A stretch of DNA of 64,000 nt. It comes from Marivita sp051859345 (GTDB taxonomy: Bacteria > Pseudomonadota > Alphaproteobacteria > Rhodobacterales > Rhodobacteraceae). The notes beneath the pieces are model-generated. The model worked only from the letters and a program-made list of their open reading frames with translations, searched no databases and was not told where the DNA came from. How positions within the stretch are numbered: position 1 is the stretch's first letter; each line of letters opens with the position of its first letter. Location: positions 62,001 through 126,000 of the forward strand of contig NZ_JBHYFV010000003.1 in NCBI RefSeq assembly GCF_051859345.1. Direction: 5' to 3'. Made by a program: the position numbers and the translations under genes. This document shows, piece by piece, positions 25,695 through 34,365 of the stretch.

Positions 25695-25721
25695 ACTTTG
25701 ATAGTTAATTTCTATCAAAGT
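25695..25721. promoter_or_regulatory. OxyR-type operator (ATAG-N7-CTAT) with extended dyad
   Basis: A perfect 10-bp inverted repeat (ACTTTGATAG and CTATCAAAGT, 7 bases apart) contains ATAG-N7-CTAT, the spacing known for OxyR half-sites. It lies 8 bases upstream of the regulator start codon. A second, properly spaced ATAG/CTAT pair is not visible. Confidence 0.65.
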
Positions 25722-26019
25722 CGCTCATATTTCCGATTTGGTCAATGAGACGCGCAGCCCTATCTGACCTTTTGGGCAAGAGGGCAGGAAACGTGCAGCG
25801 ATCCAAGGGAGGTCTTTTCGGGTGCGACAGGCAAAGCGCTGATGACGGGGCGTTGACCCAGTCCTATGGGGCTATTGCGTGTTCTCGACAGCACCAAAAC
25901 ACCGGCGAAGACCCTGAATCCCGTGCCTTCAACGCCAGACCGTCTTGCACAGGAACCACTGTCCATGGGGGGCTTGGCAACCCTGAAACTGGTGCGGGAT
26001 CGGATCGGGTTTCTGACTG
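25722..26019. other. Intergenic region between the OxyR-like gene and mrpA
   Basis: About 300 bases. Short frames occur on both strands, but none has a ribosome site or protein-like composition. I could not pick out a convincing promoter. The region should hold the mrp promoter. Confidence 0.4.
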
Positions 26020-28278
26020 ATGGCAGGGGGTTTTCCAAAAGATGTGCGCGGTAACGGATTGACCGGGGTCGTGCCCGTTCTTTTTTCAGCCGCGCTATTC
26101 GTCTACTTCGCATCACTGGTTCCGACCATCGCGACACAAGAGGTGATCCGCGCCACGGCACCGTGGGTGCCGTCGCTGGGAATCGAATTTGCGTTTCTGG
26201 TCGATGGGCTGAGCCTGACCTTCGCTTTGCTGATCTCGGGCATCGGGACATTGGTGCTACTTTATTCCAACACTTACCTTGCCGGACATCCGCAATACGC
26301 GCGGTTCGCCCTGTTCCTGACCGCTTTCATGGTGTCGATGCTGGGTCTTGTTCTGGCCGACGACCTGATCCTGCTATTCGTGTTCTGGGAACTGACCACG
26401 ATCACCTCGTACATGCTGATCGGATTTTCGCACGAGACCGAGAAAAGCCGCCGCAACGCGTTGCAGGCGCTGTTTGTCACCGGGGCCGGAGGGTTGGCGT
26501 TTCTTGCCGGGTTGATCCTGCTGGCTGCCGTGTCGGGCACGACCAGCATCTCGGGGCTTCTGACCATGGGTGACGAATTGCGCGCCCATGCAATGTACCT
26601 GCCAATCCTGATCCTGCTGCTGGCGGGCACATTCACCAAATCCGCGCAGGTGCCGTTCCATTTCTGGCTGCCCAACGCGATGGCCGCGCCGACCCCGGTC
26701 AGCGCGTTCCTGCATTCGGCCACGATGGTCAAGGCAGGCGTCTATGTCATGGCGCGGATGCACCCGGCGATGTCGGGCACCGATGTCTGGCTCTGGACGC
26801 TGACGATCTTCGGCGCGGTCACTGCGGTGTTCTCGAGCCTTCTGGCGCTGCGCCAGACCGACCTCAAACAGGCGCTGGCCTACACGACGCTGATGGCGCT
26901 TGGCACGCTGACGCTTTTCCTGGGGCAGGAGTCGGGCTACGCGATGACCGCCTTTGCGACCTTCCTGATCGTGCATTCGCTTTACAAGGCGTCGCTGTTT
27001 CTTGTCGTCGGCTGCATCGACCTCTCGACCGGCACCCGCGAGACCGATCAGCTTGGTGGGCTTGGGCGGATCATGCCGATCACTGCCGTTGCGGCAGCCT
27101 TGGCCGCGCTGTCGATGGCGGGCTTTCCACCGTTCCTGGGCTTCATCGGCAAGGAATTGAAATACGCCGGTGCGCTGGCCGTCGCGTCCGAGCCGGTCCT
27201 GGTGGCAGGCGCTGCGCTGCTGTCCAATGCCCTGATGCTGGCTGTTGCGGGTGTCGTCGCCTTCCGCCCGTTCTGGCGCGGCAGCGTCCCGTCAGGTCAA
27301 TCCCCCCGCGAGGCGCCTTGGCAGATGTGGGCTGGACCCATCATCCTTGCCAGTTTTGGCGCACTGTTCGGCATTTACCCGGACCTTTTGCAGGTCGCGC
27401 TGATCAACCCAACCGTAATTTCCCTCACCGGTGAAGTCGGCGAAGCGAAAGAGCTGAAGCTTTGGGCCGGATTCAACATCCCGCTGATCCTGAGCATCGC
27501 GACCTTTGTTCTTGGTCTGCTGATCTACGCTGGCCATGTCAAACTGCGCGCCCTGCTGGTGCGTGGTTTCGGCATTCTTCCCGATCTCGATCTGGGTTGG
27601 GACCAGTTCCTTGACGGACTCAAGGGATTTGCAAAGTGGCAAACCCGGATTGTGCAAAACGGCAAACTCTCAAGCTATCTCTTCGGCACCTTCCTGACCA
27701 TCGCCGCAGGTATCCTGCTCACGCTGATCTACACCGGAATGCCGATGATCGCTGTCGATCTGTCGGACGTGGAATGGAAACACACCTCCATTGCGCTGCT
27801 GACGATCTCCGGGGCCATCCTCGCGCTCTTCACCAATTCGCGTATCGCCGGAATCGCGGCTTTGGGTGTGGTCGGCATCGGCATCGCGATGATCTTCATT
27901 GTGTTCAGCGCGCCCGACGTGGCGATCACGCAGCTTCTGGTCGAAACGCTGATCGTCGTGCTGGTGGCGGTTGTCATGCTGCGCCTTCCCTTGCTTCCCA
28001 AAGCCGAGTTCAGGCTGGGCCATGCGGTGCTGTCGCTTGCCGTCGGGGCCGCCGTGTCCCTGACTCTGATCGCCGTGGTCTCCAGCCCGCTTGATCTGCG
28101 CCTGACCGATTATTTCGAGGCGACGAGTTGGCCCGAAGCCTACGGGCGCAACATCGTCAACGTCATCCTCGTGGACTTCCGCGCGCTCGACACGTTCGGA
28201 GAGATCGCCGTTGTCGTCATTGCCGCCCTGTCAGCCTACGCGCTGTTGCGCACAACTCGCAAAGGAGACCAGAAATGA
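26020..28278 (+). CDS. mrpA: Mrp-type Na+/H+ antiporter subunit A (fused A/B type)
   Basis: This 752-aa polytopic membrane protein is related to NuoL. The core has FLVDGLSLTFALLISG, the key transmembrane Glu in FWELTTITSYMLIGF, and KSAQVPFHFWLPNAMAAPTPVSAFLHSATMVKAGVY. The C-terminal part carries the MrpA-specific MBH/DUF4040 helices with SAPDVAITQLLVETLIVVLVAVV. It forms the Mrp complex with MrpB-G and exchanges cytoplasmic Na+ (or K+) for H+. The N-terminus lacks the first helix found in most MrpA proteins; see the findings. Its stop overlaps mrpB (ATGA). Confidence 0.92.
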   Translation: MAGGFPKDVRGNGLTGVVPVLFSAALFVYFASLVPTIATQEVIRATAPWVPSLGIEFAFLVDGLSLTFALLISGIGTLVLLYSNTYLAGHPQYARFALFLTAFMVSMLGLVLADDLILLFVFWELTTITSYMLIGFSHETEKSRRNALQALFVTGAGGLAFLAGLILLAAVSGTTSISGLLTMGDELRAHAMYLPILILLLAGTFTKSAQVPFHFWLPNAMAAPTPVSAFLHSATMVKAGVYVMARMHPAMSGTDVWLWTLTIFGAVTAVFSSLLALRQTDLKQALAYTTLMALGTLTLFLGQESGYAMTAFATFLIVHSLYKASLFLVVGCIDLSTGTRETDQLGGLGRIMPITAVAAALAALSMAGFPPFLGFIGKELKYAGALAVASEPVLVAGAALLSNALMLAVAGVVAFRPFWRGSVPSGQSPREAPWQMWAGPIILASFGALFGIYPDLLQVALINPTVISLTGEVGEAKELKLWAGFNIPLILSIATFVLGLLIYAGHVKLRALLVRGFGILPDLDLGWDQFLDGLKGFAKWQTRIVQNGKLSSYLFGTFLTIAAGILLTLIYTGMPMIAVDLSDVEWKHTSIALLTISGAILALFTNSRIAGIAALGVVGIGIAMIFIVFSAPDVAITQLLVETLIVVLVAVVMLRLPLLPKAEFRLGHAVLSLAVGAAVSLTLIAVVSSPLDLRLTDYFEATSWPEAYGRNIVNVILVDFRALDTFGEIAVVVIAALSAYALLRTTRKGDQK

Positions 28279-28694
28279 ATTCCGTCATCCTGCGCGTCGG
28301 CACCCGCTACCTCGCCGGGCTTCTGCTGGTCTTTTCGTTCTACATGATGCTGCGCGGCCATAATGAACCCGGCGGCGGCTTTATCGGTGGCCTGACGGGC
28401 GCGACCGGCTTTGTACTTTATGCCATCGCCTGTGGCACAACAGACGCCCGCGCGGCGCTGCGTGTGCTGCCGCAAACGATTGCGATCTGGGGGCTGGGCA
28501 TCGCGCTTGCTGCCGGTCTGTTTGCGGCACTCTTTGGCGATGCGCTCTTCACCGGGCAATGGCTGTTCATCGGCGCGACCGAGGACGACAAGGGCCTGCC
28601 CCTGTCGTCGGTGCTGGTCTTCGACATCGGCGTTTATCTCGTGGTGTTCGGGTCGATCCTCACCCTTGTCTTCGCGATGGAAGAGGAAATCTGA
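28275..28694 (+). CDS. mrpB: Mrp antiporter subunit B
   Basis: This 139-aa membrane protein has four helices and the MnhB signature LRGHNEPGGGFIGGLTGA. An AAAGGAGA ribosome site lies at the end of mrpA. Its stop overlaps the mrpC start as TGATG. It is a required subunit of the Mrp complex, without its own transport signature. Confidence 0.93.
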   Translation: MNSVILRVGTRYLAGLLLVFSFYMMLRGHNEPGGGFIGGLTGATGFVLYAIACGTTDARAALRVLPQTIAIWGLGIALAAGLFAALFGDALFTGQWLFIGATEDDKGLPLSSVLVFDIGVYLVVFGSILTLVFAMEEEI

Positions 28695-29056
28695 TGGAGT
28701 TCCTGTTCGCCATCACAATCGGGGTTCTGGTCGCATCTTCGGTTTACCTGATGCTGTCCAACCACCTCTTGCGCTTCATCTTCGGGCTTGTCCTGATTTC
28801 GAACGCGGCCAACCTGACGATCTTCGTCGCCGGGCGCCTGACCGACGGCGCGCCGCCGCTGATCCGCGAGGGGGCCGAAGCACCGCTGGGAGACGTCGCC
28901 AACGCGCTTCCGCAGGCGCTGGTGCTGACCGCCATCGTGATCGGCTTTGGCCTGTTTGCCTTTGCCATCGTTCTGGTCTTCCGCGCCTGGACCACGCTCA
29001 ATTCCCTGACGCCGGACGACATGCGTCTGGCCGAACCCGAAGAGGCGCATAAGTGA
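28694..29056 (+). CDS. mrpC: Mrp antiporter subunit C (NuoK-like)
   Basis: This 120-aa protein has three helices, homologous to NuoK of complex I. The conserved LSNHLLRFIFGLVLISNAANLTIFV and DGAPPLI, followed by ALPQALVLTAIVIGFG, are typical of MrpC. The start overlaps the mrpB stop by one base, and the end overlaps the mrpD start. Confidence 0.94.
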   Translation: MEFLFAITIGVLVASSVYLMLSNHLLRFIFGLVLISNAANLTIFVAGRLTDGAPPLIREGAEAPLGDVANALPQALVLTAIVIGFGLFAFAIVLVFRAWTTLNSLTPDDMRLAEPEEAHK

Positions 29057-30549
29057 GCTGGCTTCTTGCGCTTCCCATTGTCATTCCGTTCCTGACCGCC
29101 GTTCTTGCCTTCCTGACGCGGCAAAACCCGGTGGGACGCTGGATTTCCGTGGCCGGGTCAACCGTGCTTCTGGTCGCCTCCATCGCCCTGATGAACGCGG
29201 TTCTGCGCGAAGGGGTGATCGCCGGGCAGATGGGCCAGTGGCCCGCGCCCTTTGGCATCACGCTGGTGGCAGACCTGCTGTCTGCGGTCATGGTGCTGAT
29301 CACCGCCATCGTTGCTGTTGCCGTGTCGATCTATGCCATCGCGGATGTCGATAAAGGCATGGAGCGGCTAGGCTATCACGCGCTGTTCAACATGCTGATC
29401 GCCGGTGTGGTCGGCGCGTTCATCACCGGCGACCTCTTCAACCTCTATGTCTGGTTCGAGGTCATGCTGATTGCGTCCTTCGGCCTGCTGGTGCTGGGCG
29501 GACGCCCCGAGCAGATCGACGGCGGCGTGAAATATGTGGCGTTGAACCTTGTGTCGACGATCATGTTCCTGACCGGCATCGGCCTGCTCTATGGCATGAC
29601 CGGCACGCTCAACATGGCCGATCTGGCAAGGGCCGTGGACAACGCGGACCAGCGGCTGCTGACCATCGTTGCCGTGCTCTTCATGATCGCCTTCGGGGTC
29701 AAGGCGGCGGTGTTCCCGCTGTTTTTCTGGCTGCCTGCCTCGTATCACACACCGGCCTTTGCCGTGTCGGCGGTGTTTGCCGGACTGCTGACCAAGGTCG
29801 GAGTCTATGCGCTTCTTCGGACCTTCACGCTGATCTTCGACCATGACACCGCGTTCACGCACACGATCCTGCTTTGGGTCGCGGGGTTCACGATGGTGGT
29901 CGGCGTTCTTGGCGCTGCGGCACAAAGCGACATGCGCAAGATCCTGTCGTTCCACATCGTCAGCCAGATCGGTTACATGATTCTTGGCCTTGCCCTGCTG
30001 ACCCCGCTCGCCATCCTGGGGGCCGTGTTCTATCTCGTTCATCACATCATCGTTAAGGCGAACCTGTTCCTGATCGCGGGTGTCGCGCAACGGATCGCGG
30101 GCGATACCGAGCTGTCGCGCATCGGCGGCCTTTACAAGTCCGCGCCACTGCTGGCGATCCTGTTCCTCGTCCCTGCCTTCTCGCTTGCCGGGTTCCCGCC
30201 ACTGTCGGGGTTCTGGGCCAAGTTCCTGCTGGTCAAGGCGGCACTGGACATCGAAGGCTGGATCATCGCCGGGATCGCGCTTGCCGTGGGTCTGCTGACC
30301 ATCTACTCGATGACCAAGATCTGGGCGCAGGCGTTCTGGGAACCGCATCCCGACGGGATCGAGCCCAAGCTGTCGATGCTGACGACCCGCGACCGCGCGG
30401 CGATGCTGGTGCCGATTGCGGGGCTGGCAATGTTGACCGTCATCATCGGCGTCATGCCCGACCCGTTCGTGCGCTTCGCCGAGGCATCCGCAACACAGCT
30501 TCTTGACCCAACGGCCTATGTCACGGCAGTGCTGGGGGAACAGCCATGA
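29053..30549 (+). CDS. mrpD: Mrp antiporter subunit D (NuoM/N-like)
   Basis: This 498-aa polytopic protein starts at a GTG. It has the antiporter-like core with a key Glu in YVWFEVMLIASFGLL, lysine-bearing helices (GVKAAVFPLFFWLPASYHTPAFAVSAVFAGLLTKVGVYAL, where Lys lines the proton path) and HHIIVKANLFLIAG. Together with MrpA it forms the proton-translocating modules. It overlaps both neighbours by 4 bases. Confidence 0.94.
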   Translation: MSWLLALPIVIPFLTAVLAFLTRQNPVGRWISVAGSTVLLVASIALMNAVLREGVIAGQMGQWPAPFGITLVADLLSAVMVLITAIVAVAVSIYAIADVDKGMERLGYHALFNMLIAGVVGAFITGDLFNLYVWFEVMLIASFGLLVLGGRPEQIDGGVKYVALNLVSTIMFLTGIGLLYGMTGTLNMADLARAVDNADQRLLTIVAVLFMIAFGVKAAVFPLFFWLPASYHTPAFAVSAVFAGLLTKVGVYALLRTFTLIFDHDTAFTHTILLWVAGFTMVVGVLGAAAQSDMRKILSFHIVSQIGYMILGLALLTPLAILGAVFYLVHHIIVKANLFLIAGVAQRIAGDTELSRIGGLYKSAPLLAILFLVPAFSLAGFPPLSGFWAKFLLVKAALDIEGWIIAGIALAVGLLTIYSMTKIWAQAFWEPHPDGIEPKLSMLTTRDRAAMLVPIAGLAMLTVIIGVMPDPFVRFAEASATQLLDPTAYVTAVLGEQP

Positions 30550-31025
30550 ACGCTTTCGGACTGAACATCATCCTCGCCATTGCATGGGTCGCCTTCACCG
30601 GCAGCGTGTCCTTGACCGGCCTGATCACCGGCTTTGCGATCGGTTATGGCGCGCTCTGGCTCATTCAACCGCTGATCGGCACAAGCACCTATTTCCGGCG
30701 CGTGACGGCGTGGATCAAGCTGATCATCATGTTCCACTACGAACTGATCGTCTCCAGCCTCCAGGTCGCCTTCGACATCCTGACACCGCGCCACCGCGCC
30801 CGGCCCGCACTGATCGAAGTGCCGCTTGACGTGAAATCGGACACCGGCATTCTGCTGGTGACCAACCTCATTTCGCTGACCCCCGGCACGCTGAGCCTGG
30901 ATGTAAGCGAGGATCGCAAGACGCTGATGGTCCACGCGATGTTCGCCGATGATCCCGACGCCCTACGCAAAAGCCTCAAGGACGGCATGGAGCGCTGGGT
31001 GATCGACGCGGTGGAGGGGACATGA
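30546..31025 (+). CDS. mrpE: Mrp antiporter subunit E
   Basis: This 159-aa protein has N-terminal helices (about 4-45 and 55-75) and a cytoplasmic domain with the MrpE signature LLVTNLISLTPGTLSLDV near residues 103-120. It overlaps mrpD (ATGA) and mrpF. Confidence 0.93.
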   Translation: MNAFGLNIILAIAWVAFTGSVSLTGLITGFAIGYGALWLIQPLIGTSTYFRRVTAWIKLIIMFHYELIVSSLQVAFDILTPRHRARPALIEVPLDVKSDTGILLVTNLISLTPGTLSLDVSEDRKTLMVHAMFADDPDALRKSLKDGMERWVIDAVEGT

Positions 31026-31324
31026 TGGATGGATTTCTGGACCTCAGCCTCGAGATCGGCTTTCTGTGTGTGGTTGTGTCGGTGGTGCTGGCGTTCTTCC
31101 GGCTGGTCAGGGGACCAAGCCTTCAGGACCGCGTTGTGGCGCTTGACTTCATGACTGTCGCCATCGTCGCCTTCTGCGGTCTGGCCGCTGTCCGATACGG
31201 AACACCGGCGTTCCTAGACGTGGCACTGGTGCTGGCGCTGGTCGGGTTCCTGGCAACAGTTGCTTTGGCGCGCTTTGCCGAACGCAACACGGTGCGCAAC
31301 CGAAAGGAGACCGGCGATGAGTGA
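31022..31324 (+). CDS. mrpF: Mrp antiporter subunit F
   Basis: This 100-aa protein has three helices, with FFRLVRGPSLQDRVVALDFMTV, the MrpF signature containing a conserved Asp, and a basic C-terminal tail (ARFAERNTVRNRK). It overlaps mrpE by 4 bases and mrpG by 8. Confidence 0.93.
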   Translation: MMDGFLDLSLEIGFLCVVVSVVLAFFRLVRGPSLQDRVVALDFMTVAIVAFCGLAAVRYGTPAFLDVALVLALVGFLATVALARFAERNTVRNRKETGDE

Positions 31325-31676
31325 CCTGATTGCTGGCAGCCTGATCATTCTGGGCGGCGTCTTTGCGGTGATCGGCGCGTTGGGGCTGGTCCGGATGCCC
31401 GATGTGCTGATCCGGATGCATGCCTCGACCAAGATCGGCACCTTGTCGACCGGGCTCATCCTTGCCGGGAGCGCCGTTGTCTTTGCAAGCCCGGACATCA
31501 TCATCCGGGTGATAGCCATTGTGCTTTTCATCCTGCTGACCGCCCCCATCGGCGCGCATATGATGGGGCGCTCCGTGCTGTCGACCGGTGTGCCGCTCTG
31601 GAAGAACGAGGATATTGCGCAGGACGAAGTCGAGGATGAGTTGCTACAGGCGCATGATGCGCCAGAGGATCGCTGA
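31317..31676 (+). CDS. mrpG: Mrp antiporter subunit G
   Basis: This 119-aa protein has three helices, the MrpG signature GLVRMPDVLIRMHASTKIGTLSTGLIL and an acidic C-terminal tail. GAAAGGAG precedes the ATG. It is the last gene of the operon, followed by a strong hairpin shared with the convergent HU gene. Confidence 0.93.
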   Translation: MSDLIAGSLIILGGVFAVIGALGLVRMPDVLIRMHASTKIGTLSTGLILAGSAVVFASPDIIIRVIAIVLFILLTAPIGAHMMGRSVLSTGVPLWKNEDIAQDEVEDELLQAHDAPEDR

Positions 31677-31682
31677 AACGCA

Positions 31683-31708
31683 AAAGGCCGCTCGATCGAG
31701 CGGCCTTT
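31683..31708. terminator. Bidirectional terminator between mrpG and hup
   Basis: A perfect 26-base palindrome (arms AAAGGCCGCTCGA) lies seven bases after the mrpG stop and 22 bases after the hup stop. The A-tract and T-tract at the ends serve both directions. Confidence 0.85.
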
Positions 31709-31729
31709 CAGGTAAGTCCGAAAGTCGGA

Positions 31730-32017
31730 TCAGCCGTTGACGCTGTCCTTCAGCGCCTTCGCAATGGTCATCTTGACCACCTTGTCGGCTTCTTTCTTGA
31801 ACTGCTCGCCGGTGGCCGGATTGCGCACCATGCGCTCCGGACGTTCGCGGCAGTAGATCTTGCCAACGCCGGGAAGTGTCACAGCGCCGCCGCCGGATAC
31901 TTCTTTGGTGATGATGCCGGTGACTGCGTCCAGCGCAGCGCCCGCAGTTTTCTTGTCGCTGCCCATTTCTTCGGCCAGAGCGGCCACAAGCTGGGTCTTG
32001 GTCATTGGTTTCGCCAT
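31730..32017 (-). CDS. hup: DNA-binding protein HU
   Basis: This 95-aa nucleoid protein has the dimer-forming N-terminus (MTKTQLVAALAEEMG) and the beta-arm GVGKIYCRERPERMVRNPATGEQ, close to the consensus with the DNA-kinking Pro. Rhodobacteraceae HU-beta type. A GGAGACC ribosome site precedes the start. It is convergent with the mrp operon. Confidence 0.95.
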   Translation of the reverse strand: MAKPMTKTQLVAALAEEMGSDKKTAGAALDAVTGIITKEVSGGGAVTLPGVGKIYCRERPERMVRNPATGEQFKKEADKVVKMTIAKALKDSVNG

Positions 32018-32201
32018 TTCGTGGTCTCCTTCACTGCCCGATCTAGGGCCTCGTGTGCAAAAACTAACCGTATATTGAGGAGAAACACAACGGTTGGTAG
32101 GCCATTACTCTACGTTTTTCGCGATTTTCCGCGCTTTTCCACAGCTTTCAGGCCACAGGACCGGACGAATACGCCCCTGCAAGCCGAAAACCGAGAATCG
32201 C

Positions 32202-33686
32202 TTATAGAAATGCGGTCTCTTCGAAGCTGCGCAATTTCCGGCTATGGATGCGTTCCAGAGGCATATCCCGCAGGTGTTCCATGGCGTGAATGCCGATCAT
32301 CAGATGCCGGGACACCTGCGTCTTGTAGAAATCCGATGCCATGCCCGGCAGCTTCAATTCACCATGCAAAGGCTTGTCGCTGACACAAAGCAGCGTGCCA
32401 TAGGGCACCCGGAACCGGAAACCGTTGGCCGCAATCGTCGCGCTTTCCATATCCAGGGCAATCGCCCGGCTTTGGCTGAGGCGCTGCACCGGTCCGCGCT
32501 GGTCGCGCAGTTCCCAGTTGCGGTTGTCGACGCTGGCCACCGTGCCTGTCCGCATGATGCGCTTCAGGTCAAATCCATCAAGCTGGGTCTCGGTCGCCAC
32601 AGCGCGTTCCAGCGCGATCTGGATTTCCGCCAGCGCCGGGATCGGCACCCAGACCGGAAGGTCATCATCCAGAACGCGGTCTTCGCGCAGATAGGCGTGG
32701 GCCAGAACGAAATCCCCAAGGCTTTGCGAATTGCGCAGACCCGCACAATGGCCGACCATCAGCCATGCATGGGGACGCAGAACGGCAATGTGATCTGTTG
32801 CGGTTTTCGCATTCGATGGCCCGACCCCGATATTGACCAGCGTGATCCCGGCCCCACCTTTGCGTTTCAGGTGATAGGTCGGCATCTGGGGCATCTTTTC
32901 GACCACGGGCAATGGCGCGTCCGCCTCTGAAATCTCGGCATTTCCGGTGCTGACAAAACTCGTGTACCCGCTGTCCGGATTGGCAAGCTGGGCGCGGGCA
33001 TAGGCCTCGAACTCGGCCACATAGAACTGGTAGTTGGTAAACAGAACGTGGTTCTGGAAATGATGCGGATCGGTCGCGGTGTAATGCGACAGGCGCGCCA
33101 GCGAATAATCCACACGCTGTGCCGTGAAAGGCGCCAGCGGTTCGGTGCCGTCCGGGGCAGGTTTGGCCACACCGTTGACGATATCGTCGTTTGTCGTCGC
33201 AAGGTCGGGTACATCGAACACATCGCGCAGGATAAACTCTGCCGCACCCTCTTGGGGCACTGTGATCGTGGCGTCGTTCGCCACTGCAAAGTGAACCGGC
33301 ATCGGTGTATCGGACACCCCGACCTCGACCGGGACACCGTGGTTTTCATGCAGAAGCGTGATCTGCTGTTCCAGGTAATGCCGGAACAGGTCAGGCCGGG
33401 TGATGGTCGCCGCATGGGTGCCGGGATGTGACACATGGCCAAAGCTCAGACGACTGTCGACCTTGGCAAAGCTTGTCGTGGTGATCCGAACCTCTGGATA
33501 ATAGGCGCGAAACCTCACGCCGGGATGGCCCAGTCTCATCGCGGTCTGAAAGCTGTCACACAGAAACCGGATCGAAAGGTCATACAACGCGCACAGCCGA
33601 TCAACGGCTGCCTTGGGATCATCGAACCGCTCGGGCGCGGGGGCCTCCGGAGTGATAACGTCCAGATTGATCGAACGGTCCTGCAT
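32202..33686 (-). CDS. amn: AMP nucleosidase
   Basis: This 494-aa enzyme hydrolyses AMP to adenine and ribose 5-phosphate. The N-terminal regulatory half (ERFDDPKAAVDRLCALYDLS) is followed by a nucleoside-phosphorylase-like catalytic half with GGAGITLVNIGVGPSNAKT, MVGHCAGLR, ALDMESATIAANGFRFRVPYGTLLCVSDKPLHGE and SRHLMIG. Length is that of Amn. The start is MQDRSINLDVITPE with AGAAAGG upstream; a longer frame eight codons earlier lacks support. Confidence 0.93.
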   Translation of the reverse strand: MQDRSINLDVITPEAPAPERFDDPKAAVDRLCALYDLSIRFLCDSFQTAMRLGHPGVRFRAYYPEVRITTTSFAKVDSRLSFGHVSHPGTHAATITRPDLFRHYLEQQITLLHENHGVPVEVGVSDTPMPVHFAVANDATITVPQEGAAEFILRDVFDVPDLATTNDDIVNGVAKPAPDGTEPLAPFTAQRVDYSLARLSHYTATDPHHFQNHVLFTNYQFYVAEFEAYARAQLANPDSGYTSFVSTGNAEISEADAPLPVVEKMPQMPTYHLKRKGGAGITLVNIGVGPSNAKTATDHIAVLRPHAWLMVGHCAGLRNSQSLGDFVLAHAYLREDRVLDDDLPVWVPIPALAEIQIALERAVATETQLDGFDLKRIMRTGTVASVDNRNWELRDQRGPVQRLSQSRAIALDMESATIAANGFRFRVPYGTLLCVSDKPLHGELKLPGMASDFYKTQVSRHLMIGIHAMEHLRDMPLERIHSRKLRSFEETAFL

Positions 33687-33787
33687 GTACTGCCTTTCTT
33701 GCGTCTTCACCTGCTTAGAGTGCAGGTTGACAGGTCAATGACACGGGATCAAGCTGGCCGCAATCGCGCCGGGGGGATTGCAGCCTG

Positions 33788-34207
33788 ATGGATTACGAAA
33801 CGGTCTCACCCCAAGACTTCGGAGCGAGCCTGCGTGGCATCGGTTTGAACCTGCTGACACGCGATGTGCGGCGCATGGCGCAGCAGCTTGAGGATGTGTT
33901 CGCCATGTCGGTGCATCGCCTCTCGGACGACTTTGCGATCATGTGCTATGGGGATCAGGTGTTCCAGCTGCACGCCGACGCAACCTACGGTGAAAACCCC
34001 CTGCTGGGCCTGTTGCCAGAAAACCCGCCGCGCGGCGCTGGTCTTGAAATCCGGCTGTACGACACCGACCCGGACACAGCGCATGATCTGGCCAGAAAAG
34101 CTGGCTTTGCCGTGTTGCACCCACCCGCCGACAAGCCGCATGGCCTGCGCGAATGCACCCTGCTGTGTGCCGACGGCTATGCGTGGGTGCCGTCCCGCCC
34201 GCTCTGA
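33788..34207 (+). CDS. VOC (glyoxalase/bleomycin resistance) family protein
   Basis: This 139-aa protein starts with a beta-alpha-beta unit typical of the VOC fold (GIGLNLLTRDVRRMAQQLEDVFAMSVHRLSDDFAIMCYGDQVFQLHAD) and repeats the pattern in GLEIRLYDTDPDTAHDLARKAGFAVLHPP. Possible metal ligands include His and Glu in QLHAD and LEIR. The activity cannot be told from sequence. It is divergent from amn with about 100 bases between. Confidence 0.7.
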   Translation: MDYETVSPQDFGASLRGIGLNLLTRDVRRMAQQLEDVFAMSVHRLSDDFAIMCYGDQVFQLHADATYGENPLLGLLPENPPRGAGLEIRLYDTDPDTAHDLARKAGFAVLHPPADKPHGLRECTLLCADGYAWVPSRPL

Positions 34208-34365
34208 CGCTCCTCCAGACAGCACGCGCAATTTGGGATGCCTCGATCCTCAAACGCCAACAGCGCCTCCACGACGGGGCGTCAGGTCTGCAACAGCCGA
34301 TGTCACTCACGCCTTGACTCTGACCTCTGGACAGCTTGCTTTATGCGCAACAACAGGAGCTTTAT

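Noticed and set aside
25866..26054. A 62-aa frame upstream of mrpA as a missing MrpA N-terminus
   Set aside because: It is hydrophilic, in another frame, and has no transmembrane helix, so a frameshift does not restore a normal MrpA start.
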